This document shows positions 1 through 7,483 of a DNA stretch of 56,164 bases, in pieces. Origin of the DNA: Eubacterium sp. (GTDB lineage Bacteria > Bacillota > Clostridia > Lachnospirales > Lachnospiraceae); NCBI GenBank assembly GCA_024696635.1, contig JAILGP010000174.1, positions 1 to 56,164 of the forward strand, given 5' to 3'. The notes beneath the pieces are model-generated. The model saw only the letters and a list, made by a program, of their open reading frames with translations, did not search any database and had not been told where the DNA came from. The stretch's first letter is position 1. Every line of letters starts with the position of its first letter. The position numbers and the translations under genes are program-made.

Positions 1-14
1 ATTTCATAAATATA

Positions 15-437
15 TTACTTAGGCATATTATCAAGATAAGACTGTAAAATTATGGCCGCTGCTATCTTATCTATATACTCCTTACGTTCAGAGGCAAGAA
101 CCCCCATTTCTGCCAGAATACTATCAGCCTCAACTGTTGTAAGTCTTTCATCAACCATCTCATATGGCAGTCCCGTACGACGTGATAATTCCTCTGCAAA
201 AGCAAGAGTCACCTCAACTCTTTCTCCTTCTGTTCCATTCATATTATAGGGCTTACCTATAACAAGCTTCTCAACCTGGTACTCCTCAATAAGTGCCTCA
301 AGTCTCTGATATGTTTTACGAAGCTTGTTTTTTCTTTCTCTCACAACCGTTTCAAGAGGTTGTGCAGTAATCAGTAATCCATCAGATACAGCAACTCCAA
401 CCGTTCTGTCGCCATAATCCAGTCCCATTATCCTCAA
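15..437 (-). CDS. ruvX: RuvX/YqgF-family putative pre-16S rRNA nuclease
   Basis: This 140-residue protein has the length and fold signature of the YqgF/RuvX family (RNase H-like), cytoplasmic enzymes implicated in 16S rRNA 5' maturation and also called putative Holliday junction resolvases. The N-terminus MRIMGLDYGDRTVGVAVSD holds the first conserved acidic residue (D7); VDERLTTVEAD near residues 96-106 and DKIAAAIILQSYLD near the C-terminus are the other family blocks. I choose the TTG start at 437 because the family begins MRIxGLD and an AGGTGA Shine-Dalgarno lies 6 nt upstream; the ATG at 428 is the alternative. It follows ireB, a pairing conserved across Firmicutes, although the usual upstream alaS is not in this window. 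Confidence 0.93.
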   Translation of the reverse strand: MRIMGLDYGDRTVGVAVSDGLLITAQPLETVVRERKNKLRKTYQRLEALIEEYQVEKLVIGKPYNMNGTEGERVEVTLAFAEELSRRTGLPYEMVDERLTTVEADSILAEMGVLASERKEYIDKIAAAIILQSYLDNMPK

Positions 438-479
438 ACTAGTTCACCTACATTTTCTTTACATAAAAATAGACATAGC

Positions 480-518
480 TATATTACTTACAGACACAGC
501 ATACCTGTAAGTAATATA
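480..518 (-). other. Perfect 14-bp inverted repeat between ireB and ruvX
   Basis: TATATTACTTACAG at 480-493 is exactly repeated in inverse at 505-518 with an 11-nt loop. In the minus-strand RNA this would be a strong hairpin between the ireB stop and the ruvX start. The stem is AT-rich and the U-run after it (TCTATTTTTATG) is about 10 nt away, so it is a poor intrinsic terminator. An mRNA processing or stability hairpin, a partial terminator or a protein-binding palindrome are all possible. Confidence 0.55.
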
Positions 519-597
519 TCAAATCTATTATTAAAAAAGTTGAATAAAACTCATAATCAGTCAAGTCATATAAATCTGATTTCCATACACAAAAACC

Positions 598-873
598 TTA
601 CTTATTTTTCTTTAACTTTTCATCTATATATGTTTCCATGAGAAGTTCAAGAATTTCATCACGATCAACCTTCATAATAAGACTTCTCGCACCTTTATGA
701 CTTGTAATATAAGTTGGGTCTCCACTCATTATATATCCAACTATTTGATAAACAGGATTGTATCCCTTTTCCGCAAGTGCTTCATATACGTCCTTCAGAA
801 TGTCTGAAACCTTAATAGCACTGCCTCTGTCAAGGTTAACGTCCTGTGTGTGTTCGTTGTCATACAGTCCCAT
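598..873 (-). CDS. ireB: IreB family regulatory phosphoprotein (UPF0297)
   Basis: This small cytoplasmic protein (91 residues from the chosen start) matches the UPF0297/IreB family: MGLYDNEHTQDVN at the N-terminus, KVSDILKDVYEALAEKGYNP in the middle and GDPTYITSHKGARSLI in the C-terminal half. In Enterococcus faecalis IreB is phosphorylated by the PASTA kinase IreK and influences cephalosporin resistance; a kinase/phosphatase pair of that type is encoded at 22468-25482. I start at the ATG at 873 because GAAGGAAG lies just upstream; an in-frame TTG at 897 would add MKLEGSGS and overlap the tandem array. ruvX follows. The enterococcal protein is phosphorylated on N-terminal threonines; here the only Thr in the first ten residues is T9. 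Confidence 0.93.
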   Translation of the reverse strand: MGLYDNEHTQDVNLDRGSAIKVSDILKDVYEALAEKGYNPVYQIVGYIMSGDPTYITSHKGARSLIMKVDRDEILELLMETYIDEKLKKNK

Positions 874-895
874 ACTTCCACTTCCTTCTAATTTC

Positions 896-1027
896 AAACC
901 CTAAACTCAAACCCTAATTTCAAACCCTAAACTCAAAACCTGAACTCAAAACCTGAACTCAAAATCTAAACTCAGACTCTAAATTCCAAACCCAAACTCT
1001 AAATTCCAAACCCAAACTCTAAATTCC
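896..1027. repeat. Tandem array, 13-bp units followed by 20-bp units
   Basis: Six consecutive 13-bp units resembling AAACCCTAAACTC occupy 896-973 (starts at 896, 909, 922, 935, 948, 961), a 14-bp variant follows at 974-987, then two identical 20-bp units beginning AAACCCAAACTC at 988-1007 and 1008-1027. The units differ by a few substitutions, so the array is neither brand new nor fully decayed. It lies in the likely ireB leader. No function is visible; replication slippage is the simplest origin. Confidence 0.9.
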
Positions 1028-1111
1028 AAAATCTCAACTAAATATAAAACCCAAATTCGAACTTTAAGCATAAACCTGATTTAAGTTTTAAGTAACCCAT
1101 GATATCCAATA

Positions 1112-1141
1112 ATCATAACACAAAAACTCTATCACATGCAA
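1112..1141 (-). promoter_or_regulatory. Candidate sigma-A promoter for ireB-ruvX
   Basis: On the minus strand TTGCAT (1141-1136) is followed after 18 bp by TATGAT (1117-1112). It is placed just downstream of the flippase stop codon and faces ireB. Spacing and the -10 box are good, the -35 box fair. In an AT-rich genome this is suggestive only. Confidence 0.45.
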
Positions 1142-1176
1142 GTCTGCCCAATAAAGGTCCTAATTGCCTAATAAAG

Positions 1177-2523
1177 CTATGCCTCTTTTCCATCAGAACC
1201 TTTTAGATCAGTCTTTTTCCATGCCCTTAAAATTCTAATTGTATATAACAATACAAAAACCATCATAAGTATAAACAAAAGAATTGTATAGAAAACACAG
1301 GCTCCTCTGATTCCGTAGGTAAGTACAGCCTTATCTGATAATAAAAATGCAATTACAGAGGTAATTCCATAGCCAATAAGCATTACATTCTGGCATCTCA
1401 TAACCGTAAGCAGTTGTCCAAACAGACCAGTAAATCCCAAGAATCCACTTCCTAGCATAACCACCATCAGATCAAATTTATAAGGTGAAAGATCTGTATT
1501 ATAAAAAACTGATAATACAGGCACTCCCAAGAGCCAGGCTCCGGTCATACACACCAGAGTTAATCCTACAACCAGCCCTGATTGTACGAATGTAGTTTTA
1601 AGATAGTCCTTATATCTGCCCTCATCCCACATAAGCGAAACCTTATGCAGAACAGGATTAAAGATAAAGGTTACTAAAAGCTGAACCACAAAAACCGGCA
1701 TAACAATATAACCATATATTCCCTGAGTTACATCGTCCATATATCTATCTATAGAATAACGAGGTGCCGCTCCTATATAGGTTGTCATGAAGCCACCCAA
1801 ACAAAGAGGCGCCATAACAAGAAGAAGTTTCCATACTTTCTTCATAGAATAATCTTTTTTCTCAGATATGAATTCCTTAGTAAGTACAATAAAAAGGCCA
1901 CATAAAATATATGTTACTATAGTACTGATAATAGTTGATACAAGAAGATTTCTTGTTATAAAAAGAAGTATAGCCCATAGGATGATAGTTATAATCATTC
2001 TAAGAGACAAACATTTTGCTGCAACATCCAGCCTGTCATTCTTCTGATACTCTGCCTGGAATATATCCTCATAAGCATCTGGGATTTTGAATAAACACAT
2101 CCATATAACTATAGCCGTTTTTTCAGACGAATAAGAATTTCTATTAGCTGACCATAAAACATAAGCAATAGAAATAAGTCCCATGGCAATACATGTAATA
2201 ATACGCGACCTATGATATTCTTTAAAAACATATTCACGGCTCACATCAGATACCTGAAAGGAACGGCTTCCATATTTACCTATATTAAGAAATAAATTAT
2301 TACTTGTATTTCCAATGGTATATATTCCCGCCGCAACAGGCCCAACTGTATGTGCCATAACTATCAGCAGTATTACTGACTGAAAAGAAAGCAGCATACT
2401 ACCAAACATATTCCAGAAAGCAGAACTTCTGTCAATATTTTTACTTTCTGTCAAAAACCTTTTAACTATTTTCATACTATACAATATACACTTTCTAACT
2501 ATGATAATTATCTCAAAATCCAT
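1177..2523 (-). CDS. Polysaccharide/lipid flippase, Wzx/MATE-like membrane protein
   Basis: This integral membrane protein of about 430-448 residues has roughly a dozen hydrophobic segments and the layout of the MOP (Wzx/MATE) exporters that flip lipid-linked glycans or small molecules across the membrane. The segment SAFWNMFGSMLLSFQSVIL near the start, followed by a GIYTIGNTSNNLFLNIGKYG stretch, is typical of annotated polysaccharide biosynthesis proteins. Two starts are possible: ATG at 2523 or ATG at 2475 (MKIVKRFLTESK); neither has a strong Shine-Dalgarno, and the second fits family N-termini better. It is the last gene after HAD phosphatase, aldolase fusion and ThDP enzyme, and that context favours export of a modified glycan precursor. 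The substrate is unknown. Confidence 0.75.
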   Translation of the reverse strand: MDFEIIIIVRKCILYSMKIVKRFLTESKNIDRSSAFWNMFGSMLLSFQSVILLIVMAHTVGPVAAGIYTIGNTSNNLFLNIGKYGSRSFQVSDVSREYVFKEYHRSRIITCIAMGLISIAYVLWSANRNSYSSEKTAIVIWMCLFKIPDAYEDIFQAEYQKNDRLDVAAKCLSLRMIITIILWAILLFITRNLLVSTIISTIVTYILCGLFIVLTKEFISEKKDYSMKKVWKLLLVMAPLCLGGFMTTYIGAAPRYSIDRYMDDVTQGIYGYIVMPVFVVQLLVTFIFNPVLHKVSLMWDEGRYKDYLKTTFVQSGLVVGLTLVCMTGAWLLGVPVLSVFYNTDLSPYKFDLMVVMLGSGFLGFTGLFGQLLTVMRCQNVMLIGYGITSVIAFLLSDKAVLTYGIRGACVFYTILLFILMMVFVLLYTIRILRAWKKTDLKGSDGKEA

Positions 2524-2609
2524 ATAAACAAATATATATAATCCTAAGATAAGTTCTCATTTATTCAGCTTTACAGGCTATGGGCAAATCATTTATATAC
2601 TTACACTTA

Positions 2610-4529
2610 TTAATCAGTAAGGATATTCTTAGCCTTTTCATATTCATCCCTTTCAAGGAATGGGAACATATCATCAATTGGAGGTGATACAATTTTTCCA
2701 TCAGGAAGAACCTTAGATGAAAGCTTTGGTGAGAATATCTGTTCATCAGATACAACCACATCCACCATAACAGGCCCCTCAGAAGAAAGTGCTTCATTTA
2801 TGATATCGTCTATTCCATCAAGTCTATCTATTCTGAAGAATTTAAAGCCAAATGTATCTGCCAGCTTATCAAATGGAGGGAAGCTCACCCCATTACCCTT
2901 GCAGACTCCAACCAGTCCATTCTTAAAGAGATTATTCTGGGTCTGTCTTATACTATGATAACCATTGTTATTCATGATAAAGAGCTTAAAATCAAGATTT
3001 TCCTCTCTTATTGTTTGGAGTTCTTGTAAGTTCATCATAAGAGATCCATCACCATCAAGGCATATAATTCGTTTATTATAAGCAGAAGAATCATCAGAAA
3101 TACCACCATTTACAGATTCCGAATTTTCCACCTTAAGTCTGCCCTCTTTTATATCTCTTCTGGCAATAGCACCACCCAGAGCAGCAGGAAGACCATAGCC
3201 CATACTTGCACAACCAGAATTTGTAAAGAGTCTTGTTTTGGACTTAATAACTGCACTCTGGAAACCAATTACGCAGGCCGAACCATTTCCAGTTATACAG
3301 GCATCATCCTCTGCCATATCCTCAAAAAGCTTCTTTGCAAAAACATAAGGATTAAGTGGCTGATCAAGATCATAATACTCAGGAAGAACTGCAGGATACT
3401 TCTCATTTAATCCTCTTGAAAATTCAAGCCATGTTTTATGATTATCAAGAGCCTTAGTAGTCCTTGCATACTTACCGCCATCTATACCACGTATAAGAGC
3501 CTGCATCAGATCCTTTACATCTGCATGGACCTTCATATCTGGTCTTACAGTTGGCTTCTCCAATTCATTTGCATCTATATCACATATAATCTTATATGCA
3601 TTCTTAGCCCAGTCCTTAAAATTATAGCCTACGAGACGTATATTAAGTCTTGAAGCCAGCACCAGAATAAGGTCTGCATTTTCAACCGCAAAATTCCCAC
3701 CACGGGTTCCTACTGTACTTGGTCTGCCCACAAAATATTCATTATCATCACTAAGAGTATCATGAGCATTCCAGGCTGTAACAACAGGTATCTCCAGTTT
3801 CTTAACAAGCTCAAGGAATTCACTTTCTCCATCAGCAAGTCTTATACCTGTACCCGCAAGAATAAGCGGTTTCTTAGCCTCAGCAATTTTCTTAAGTATA
3901 TCAGCTGCCATTTCATCTCTTACCTTGTCTGGTTCTTCCTTTGCAAGAAGCTCTGACTCTTCATTACTTCCTGTAAAATGTACCAGATCATCAAGTTCAA
4001 TTCTTGCAGCCTGTACATCAAGTGGAATATCAATCCATACAGGACCTCCTCTTCCATGAGTTGCAAGGAAAAGGGCTTTTTCCAGATGATAGGCAATTTC
4101 TTTTTCATCTGTAACCATAACAGCATATTTAGTCATATTACGAACACTTTCAACAATCTGGTATTCCTGATCTCCCAGCTGTCTAAGTGGAACATCAGTT
4201 GACCAGGTGGTAGTCTCTCTCTTAACCTGTCCGGACACAACAAACATTGGGATAGAATCAAGCCAGCCACCAAGTACACCTGTCATTGCATTTGTACCAC
4301 CAGGACCACTTGTAACATTTACTGCCGCAAGCTTTCCTGTAAGTCTTGTGTAGCCTTCTGCCGCAACAGCACTACCCTGCTCATTATGATTAAATATAAA
4401 TCTAAGTCCTTCCTTATGTCCCAGACTATCATTCAGGTGCATAGCTCCTCCACCTGTTACTCCGAATACTGTGCATATGCCATTGTCCACCAGAAAATCT
4501 GCTACATAATCTGATAATTTCACTATCAT
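2610..4529 (-). CDS. Acetolactate synthase-like ThDP-dependent enzyme
   Basis: A 639-residue thiamine-diphosphate enzyme of the acetohydroxyacid synthase/pyruvate oxidase superfamily. The N-terminal PYR domain has GVTGGGAMHLNDSLG and the activating glutamate in NHNEQGSAVAAEGY (about residue 50); the C-terminal domain has the ThDP-Mg motif GDGSLMMN ending in NNNGYHSI. Such enzymes condense activated pyruvate with a keto acid or, in YerE-type proteins, with a keto-sugar to make a branched sugar. A flippase and an aldolase beside it, and no ilvN or ilvC, favour a specialised glycan role over branched-chain amino acid synthesis. A Ser/Asn-rich insertion (NSESVNGGISDDSSAYN) lies just before the ThDP motif. 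The ATG at 4529 has AGAGG 7-8 nt upstream. The exact substrate is not determinable. Confidence 0.82.
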   Translation of the reverse strand: MIVKLSDYVADFLVDNGICTVFGVTGGGAMHLNDSLGHKEGLRFIFNHNEQGSAVAAEGYTRLTGKLAAVNVTSGPGGTNAMTGVLGGWLDSIPMFVVSGQVKRETTTWSTDVPLRQLGDQEYQIVESVRNMTKYAVMVTDEKEIAYHLEKALFLATHGRGGPVWIDIPLDVQAARIELDDLVHFTGSNEESELLAKEEPDKVRDEMAADILKKIAEAKKPLILAGTGIRLADGESEFLELVKKLEIPVVTAWNAHDTLSDDNEYFVGRPSTVGTRGGNFAVENADLILVLASRLNIRLVGYNFKDWAKNAYKIICDIDANELEKPTVRPDMKVHADVKDLMQALIRGIDGGKYARTTKALDNHKTWLEFSRGLNEKYPAVLPEYYDLDQPLNPYVFAKKLFEDMAEDDACITGNGSACVIGFQSAVIKSKTRLFTNSGCASMGYGLPAALGGAIARRDIKEGRLKVENSESVNGGISDDSSAYNKRIICLDGDGSLMMNLQELQTIREENLDFKLFIMNNNGYHSIRQTQNNLFKNGLVGVCKGNGVSFPPFDKLADTFGFKFFRIDRLDGIDDIINEALSSEGPVMVDVVVSDEQIFSPKLSSKVLPDGKIVSPPIDDMFPFLERDEYEKAKNILTD

Positions 4530-4630
4530 CTGTCTACCTCTCGTTTTTTCAAACTATATGTCATAATTTAAAAATCAAAATACTAATAATTATAAAACCA
4601 GCATATTATCTATGTTTAATATATTTATCA

Positions 4631-6379
4631 CTAATCTACATATAAAGAAGTTGTAACAAACTCAACCTCAAGCCTATCCTTAAGCTCTGCCAGCTTATCC
4701 TTGGCATACTGATTAAGCTCAGCTGTTCTATCCTTTATAAATGTATATTCCATATCAGGATTAATAAAATTAAGCTTGTCATCACTATATCCATCAAAAC
4801 CAGCTACATAAACCTTCTTTAACCCAACCTTTGCCATAACCTTAAGAAGCATTATAAAGGAGTTATCTATAATTTCAGCCTCTTCATCAATAAGGCTGCT
4901 ATAGTTAAGGTTATAATCGAACATAGCTGTACGACTTGTTACATTTGAAGTTCCAATAAGCTCCAGATTCTTTCTCTTCTTTGAAAGGACCGTAGACATC
5001 TGAAGATATCTCTTTGAATTGCTTACAAATACCATATCAGGCTCAAGCCTTGTTGGAACATAGTTAATGGAAATAATTTCTACATTTTCTCTATTCTGTC
5101 CCTCAAGGAAGCTCTTTATCTTATCTTCTTCATCAACTACGGTTTTTCCCGGACCGATTATAAGAAGTGTTTTATCTGTCAGAGCCTGTCCGAGCTTTTC
5201 AAGGCTCTCCGAGTCATCTATATCATTGCTCTGATATTCAAGATAGAGATTTTCCATATATTTCTTATCATAAAGAAGCTTCTTCTCCCCCTCAAGTCTT
5301 GATAAAAGTTCATTTATGGACTTTATTGAAAGAGTCTTCTTGTTCATAAGATCTGCCACATAATTTGGATGGCAGTCATTTGATGCAGCCAGGTAAAAGA
5401 AAAGATTATATCCCCAGGTTGCAGGCTGATAAAAATTCATTATATTTGCATCTATAGCCTCCAGCATCTGGCTGATATGATAATGCTTTCCATAATGCTC
5501 ATTCATATGCATTGCTACAAGCTCTATAGGTGCATTTCCCGCACTCTTACCCATACCATATAAGGTTCCATCCACCAGCATGGTACGCTCTGTATCATAA
5601 GCAAGCATGGCAATACAGTTTGCATAACCCATCTGGAAATTATTATGGCCATGGTATCCAAGTGATATGGATGGATCAAGCCCCTTATCCAGAAGGTCTA
5701 TAAAATGTGTCAGATTATTCTGATGCATAAGTCCATAGGTATCAACCATAGAAACAGCATCAGGTTTCACTTCATTTGCAAGACGAATCAGATCAAGCAT
5801 CTCTTCATCTGTGTAACTTGTAACTGATACCAGCTGGGCGAATACTATATAACCCAGTTCCTTAAGCTGACGGCAAAAGTCCAAAGCCTGAACTCTAAGA
5901 TGTTTCTTGAAGATAACTCTGATTCCATCAATATAGGCTTCACTAGCTGGCTTTATGTGATCTATAGAACATGTGCCATAATCAATCATGCCAAGAGCAA
6001 TCTTGCCCTTCTTATCTACAGCCCCGTAGATTTTCTCCATGCAGTCAGTATCAGGCATGATGCTGCGATTTATATCAAACTCTCTCCTGTCATCCAGAAA
6101 ACCAAGTTCAATATAATCCACATCTGCATCAATAAGTCTTTCATAAATACTAATCAGATTATCATGACCAAAGTTCCAGTCATTAAGATATCCACCATCT
6201 CTGATGGTACAATCAAGAAGCTTTAAGTCTCTCATCTTATTATCCTTTCCCTTGTTATTATTGTTATTTTTCTTATTATCATCTTTTATATCTTTATTTT
6301 GATTTACTTTATCTATATCAATGGGACCAGTTTTTTCTTTAAAGATACTTCTTCCCTTATCTATGCCTCTTCCAATCAT
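4631..6379 (-). CDS. DRE-TIM aldolase fused to a C-terminal Rossmann-like domain
   Basis: The N-terminal half is an HMG-CoA lyase/4-hydroxy-2-oxovalerate aldolase-type TIM barrel: DCTIRDGGYLNDWNF carries the metal-binding Asp and catalytic Arg, and YHGHNNFQMG the HxH metal site. The C-terminal third (from about residue 400) begins LLIIGPGKTVVDEEDK and continues with ISINYVPTRLEPDMVFVSN; it resembles Rossmann-like MptE/DUF115 domains of glycan loci, but that is only a resemblance by eye. Similar aldolase fusions sit in surface polysaccharide clusters, though their product is unclear to me. The ATG at 6379 (AGGA upstream) adds a 48-residue Lys/Asn/Asp-rich tail; the ATG at 6235 (AAAGGA 8 nt upstream) begins MRDLKLLDCTIRD, like the family, and may be the true start. 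It is followed by the ThDP enzyme. Confidence 0.75.
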   Translation of the reverse strand: MIGRGIDKGRSIFKEKTGPIDIDKVNQNKDIKDDNKKNNNNNKGKDNKMRDLKLLDCTIRDGGYLNDWNFGHDNLISIYERLIDADVDYIELGFLDDRREFDINRSIMPDTDCMEKIYGAVDKKGKIALGMIDYGTCSIDHIKPASEAYIDGIRVIFKKHLRVQALDFCRQLKELGYIVFAQLVSVTSYTDEEMLDLIRLANEVKPDAVSMVDTYGLMHQNNLTHFIDLLDKGLDPSISLGYHGHNNFQMGYANCIAMLAYDTERTMLVDGTLYGMGKSAGNAPIELVAMHMNEHYGKHYHISQMLEAIDANIMNFYQPATWGYNLFFYLAASNDCHPNYVADLMNKKTLSIKSINELLSRLEGEKKLLYDKKYMENLYLEYQSNDIDDSESLEKLGQALTDKTLLIIGPGKTVVDEEDKIKSFLEGQNRENVEIISINYVPTRLEPDMVFVSNSKRYLQMSTVLSKKRKNLELIGTSNVTSRTAMFDYNLNYSSLIDEEAEIIDNSFIMLLKVMAKVGLKKVYVAGFDGYSDDKLNFINPDMEYTFIKDRTAELNQYAKDKLAELKDRLEVEFVTTSLYVD

Positions 6380-6419
6380 ATTATTCCTATCTTCTTGTTA
6401 ATATATTATTTATAGTCCA

Positions 6420-6502
6420 TTCAAATTCAATTCAAATTCAATTCAAATTCAATTGAAATTCAATTCAAATTCAATTTCAATTCAAATTCAATTCAAATTC
6501 AA
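6420..6502. repeat. 11-bp tandem array (TTCAAATTCAA)n
   Basis: Seven copies of TTCAAATTCAA start at 6420, 6431, 6442, 6453, 6464, 6481 and 6492, with a 6-bp partial unit at 6475-6480; one copy carries a C to G change. It lies in the gap between the HAD phosphatase and the aldolase gene, in the leader or spacer of the latter. The period is close to one helical turn, so any protein binding the unit would stack on one DNA face, but nothing shows such binding. Confidence 0.92.
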
Positions 6503-6529
6503 TCTTAAAATACATTTCTAAACACTAGT

Positions 6530-6576
6530 TTTAAATAATAAGCTTTAAATAATAAGCTTTAAATTATAAGCTTTAA
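6530..6576. repeat. 14-bp tandem array (TTTAAATAATAAGC)n
   Basis: Three full units start at 6530, 6544 and 6558 and a partial fourth ends at 6576; each unit junction recreates an AAGCTTTAAA block. It is only 28 bp beyond the 11-bp array in the same spacer and has an unrelated unit. No function is visible. Confidence 0.88.
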
Positions 6577-6623
6577 TCTATCTATAATAATATATCCATC
6601 AAAATTATTCCATATAATTCTAT

Positions 6624-7280
6624 CTATTTATTATAGTTTTCTATAATTTCAAGCACCTGTCCTGGATTTTCCGCAATACCTATATTAGGATACTCAGCTA
6701 CAGCATCAAGAGATCTAAAACCATAGCCATAGGTTACGCCTATAAAATGGACACCAGCTGTATCCGCTCCAATAGCATCATTATCACTGTCGCCTATCAT
6801 TACAGTTTCATCCAGACTAAAGCCTAAATCATCTATGGTCATCTTAACCACATCCGCCTTAGTAAGATTGGCAGCAATATTGGAACCATGAATCACATCA
6901 AAATATTTAGCAAGTCCCTTATCCTCCAAAAGACTTATAGCCATATCCTCTCTTTTATAGGTGGCCACACCTACCCTGTAGCCCTTATCCAAAAGGTCTT
7001 TCAGAAGCTCCTCCAGTCCCTCATAATAATCAGCCTTATAAATATCCCCCTTAGGATATTCCTGTCTAAAATAAGTCATAGCCTCCATGGCCTCTTCATG
7101 GGATACACCATACAAACGTTCAACCGCAAGGCTTACAGGAGGACCTATAAAGGTTTCAAGTTCTTCCTGATTAAGCTCCCTGTAGCCAAACTTTTTTATC
7201 ATCTTTTTAACAGTTGCAATTACTCCAAGACCTGTATCAAGAAGTGTTCCATCCAGATCGAATATTACAGATTTTATCAT
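6624..7280 (-). CDS. HAD-family hydrolase, phosphoglycolate phosphatase-like
   Basis: A 218-residue soluble phosphatase of HAD subfamily IA. Motif I is FDLDGTLLDT (nucleophile D8, acid D10), motif II lies in GVATYK with Lys downstream, and motif IV is MIGDSDNDAIGAD. The cap is the small alpha-helical type after motif I. Family members hydrolyse phosphoglycolate, pyrophosphate or sugar phosphates. It is the first gene of a probable unit with the aldolase, ThDP enzyme and flippase, so a sugar-phosphate substrate is plausible but unproven. The ATG at 7280 has only a weak GGA upstream. Confidence 0.85.
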   Translation of the reverse strand: MIKSVIFDLDGTLLDTGLGVIATVKKMIKKFGYRELNQEELETFIGPPVSLAVERLYGVSHEEAMEAMTYFRQEYPKGDIYKADYYEGLEELLKDLLDKGYRVGVATYKREDMAISLLEDKGLAKYFDVIHGSNIAANLTKADVVKMTIDDLGFSLDETVMIGDSDNDAIGADTAGVHFIGVTYGYGFRSLDAVAEYPNIGIAENPGQVLEIIENYNK

Positions 7281-7342
7281 ATTCCAAAACTCTTTCTATT
7301 CATATTTTTATAAAGTAAATCTTTAAAACAAAAACTCAAATC

Positions 7343-7365
7343 CCCGGAGGGTCTTAAGCTCCGGG
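7343..7365 (-). terminator. Intrinsic terminator downstream of polC
   Basis: CCCGGAG (7343-7349) pairs with CTCCGGG (7359-7365); flanking CAAA/TTTG extends the stem. In minus-strand RNA it is followed by the U-rich GATTTGAGTTTTTGTTTT. It sits between the polC stop and the HAD gene and most likely ends the pyrH-to-polC transcript. A TATAAT at 7397-7392 lies before it in the direction of transcription, so a leader hairpin for the HAD unit cannot be excluded. Confidence 0.75.
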
Positions 7366-7424
7366 TTTTGATAATACTAAAGCAATTTTTCATTATAACA
7401 TAAAGATAAGCATATATACTTATC

Positions 7425-7470
7425 AATTCATATATTTATTAATTCGTATATTTATTAATTCATATATTTA
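7425..7470. repeat. 16-bp tandem array (AATTCATATATTTATT)n
   Basis: Three units start at 7425, 7441 and 7457, the last two bases short, with one A to G difference. The array lies just after the polC stop codon. Beside it, GATAAG (7405-7410) and CTTATC (7419-7424) form a short inverted repeat. Confidence 0.85.
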
Positions 7471-7483
7471 AATTGGCAATATA

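Larger units (their letters stand above)
874..1176. other. 303-bp gene-free leader region of ireB
   Basis: No credible gene lies between ireB and the flippase stop codon. The stretch holds the tandem array at 896-1027, a promoter-like element at 1112-1141 pointing toward ireB, and an AT-rich remainder with no recognised element. If that promoter is used, the ireB mRNA has a leader of about 230 nt that includes the whole array. Confidence 0.6.

Noticed and set aside
896-1027. True telomeric sequence or a linear replicon end
   Set aside because: The array is internal, degenerate, only about 130 bp and flanked by ordinary chromosomal genes on both sides.
2610-4529. Housekeeping IlvB of branched-chain amino acid synthesis
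   Set aside because: The core motifs fit, but no ilvN, ilvC or ilvD is adjacent, and its neighbours are a flippase and an aldolase; the assignment is kept general.
1177-7280. Mobile genetic element or prophage around the flippase and ThDP genes
   Set aside because: No transposase, integrase, target-site duplication or tRNA attachment site is visible, and gene orientation and style match the surroundings.
7392-7397. TATAAT upstream of the polC terminator as a definite promoter for the HAD unit
   Set aside because: The -35 region is poor and chance TATAAT boxes are frequent in such AT-rich spacers.
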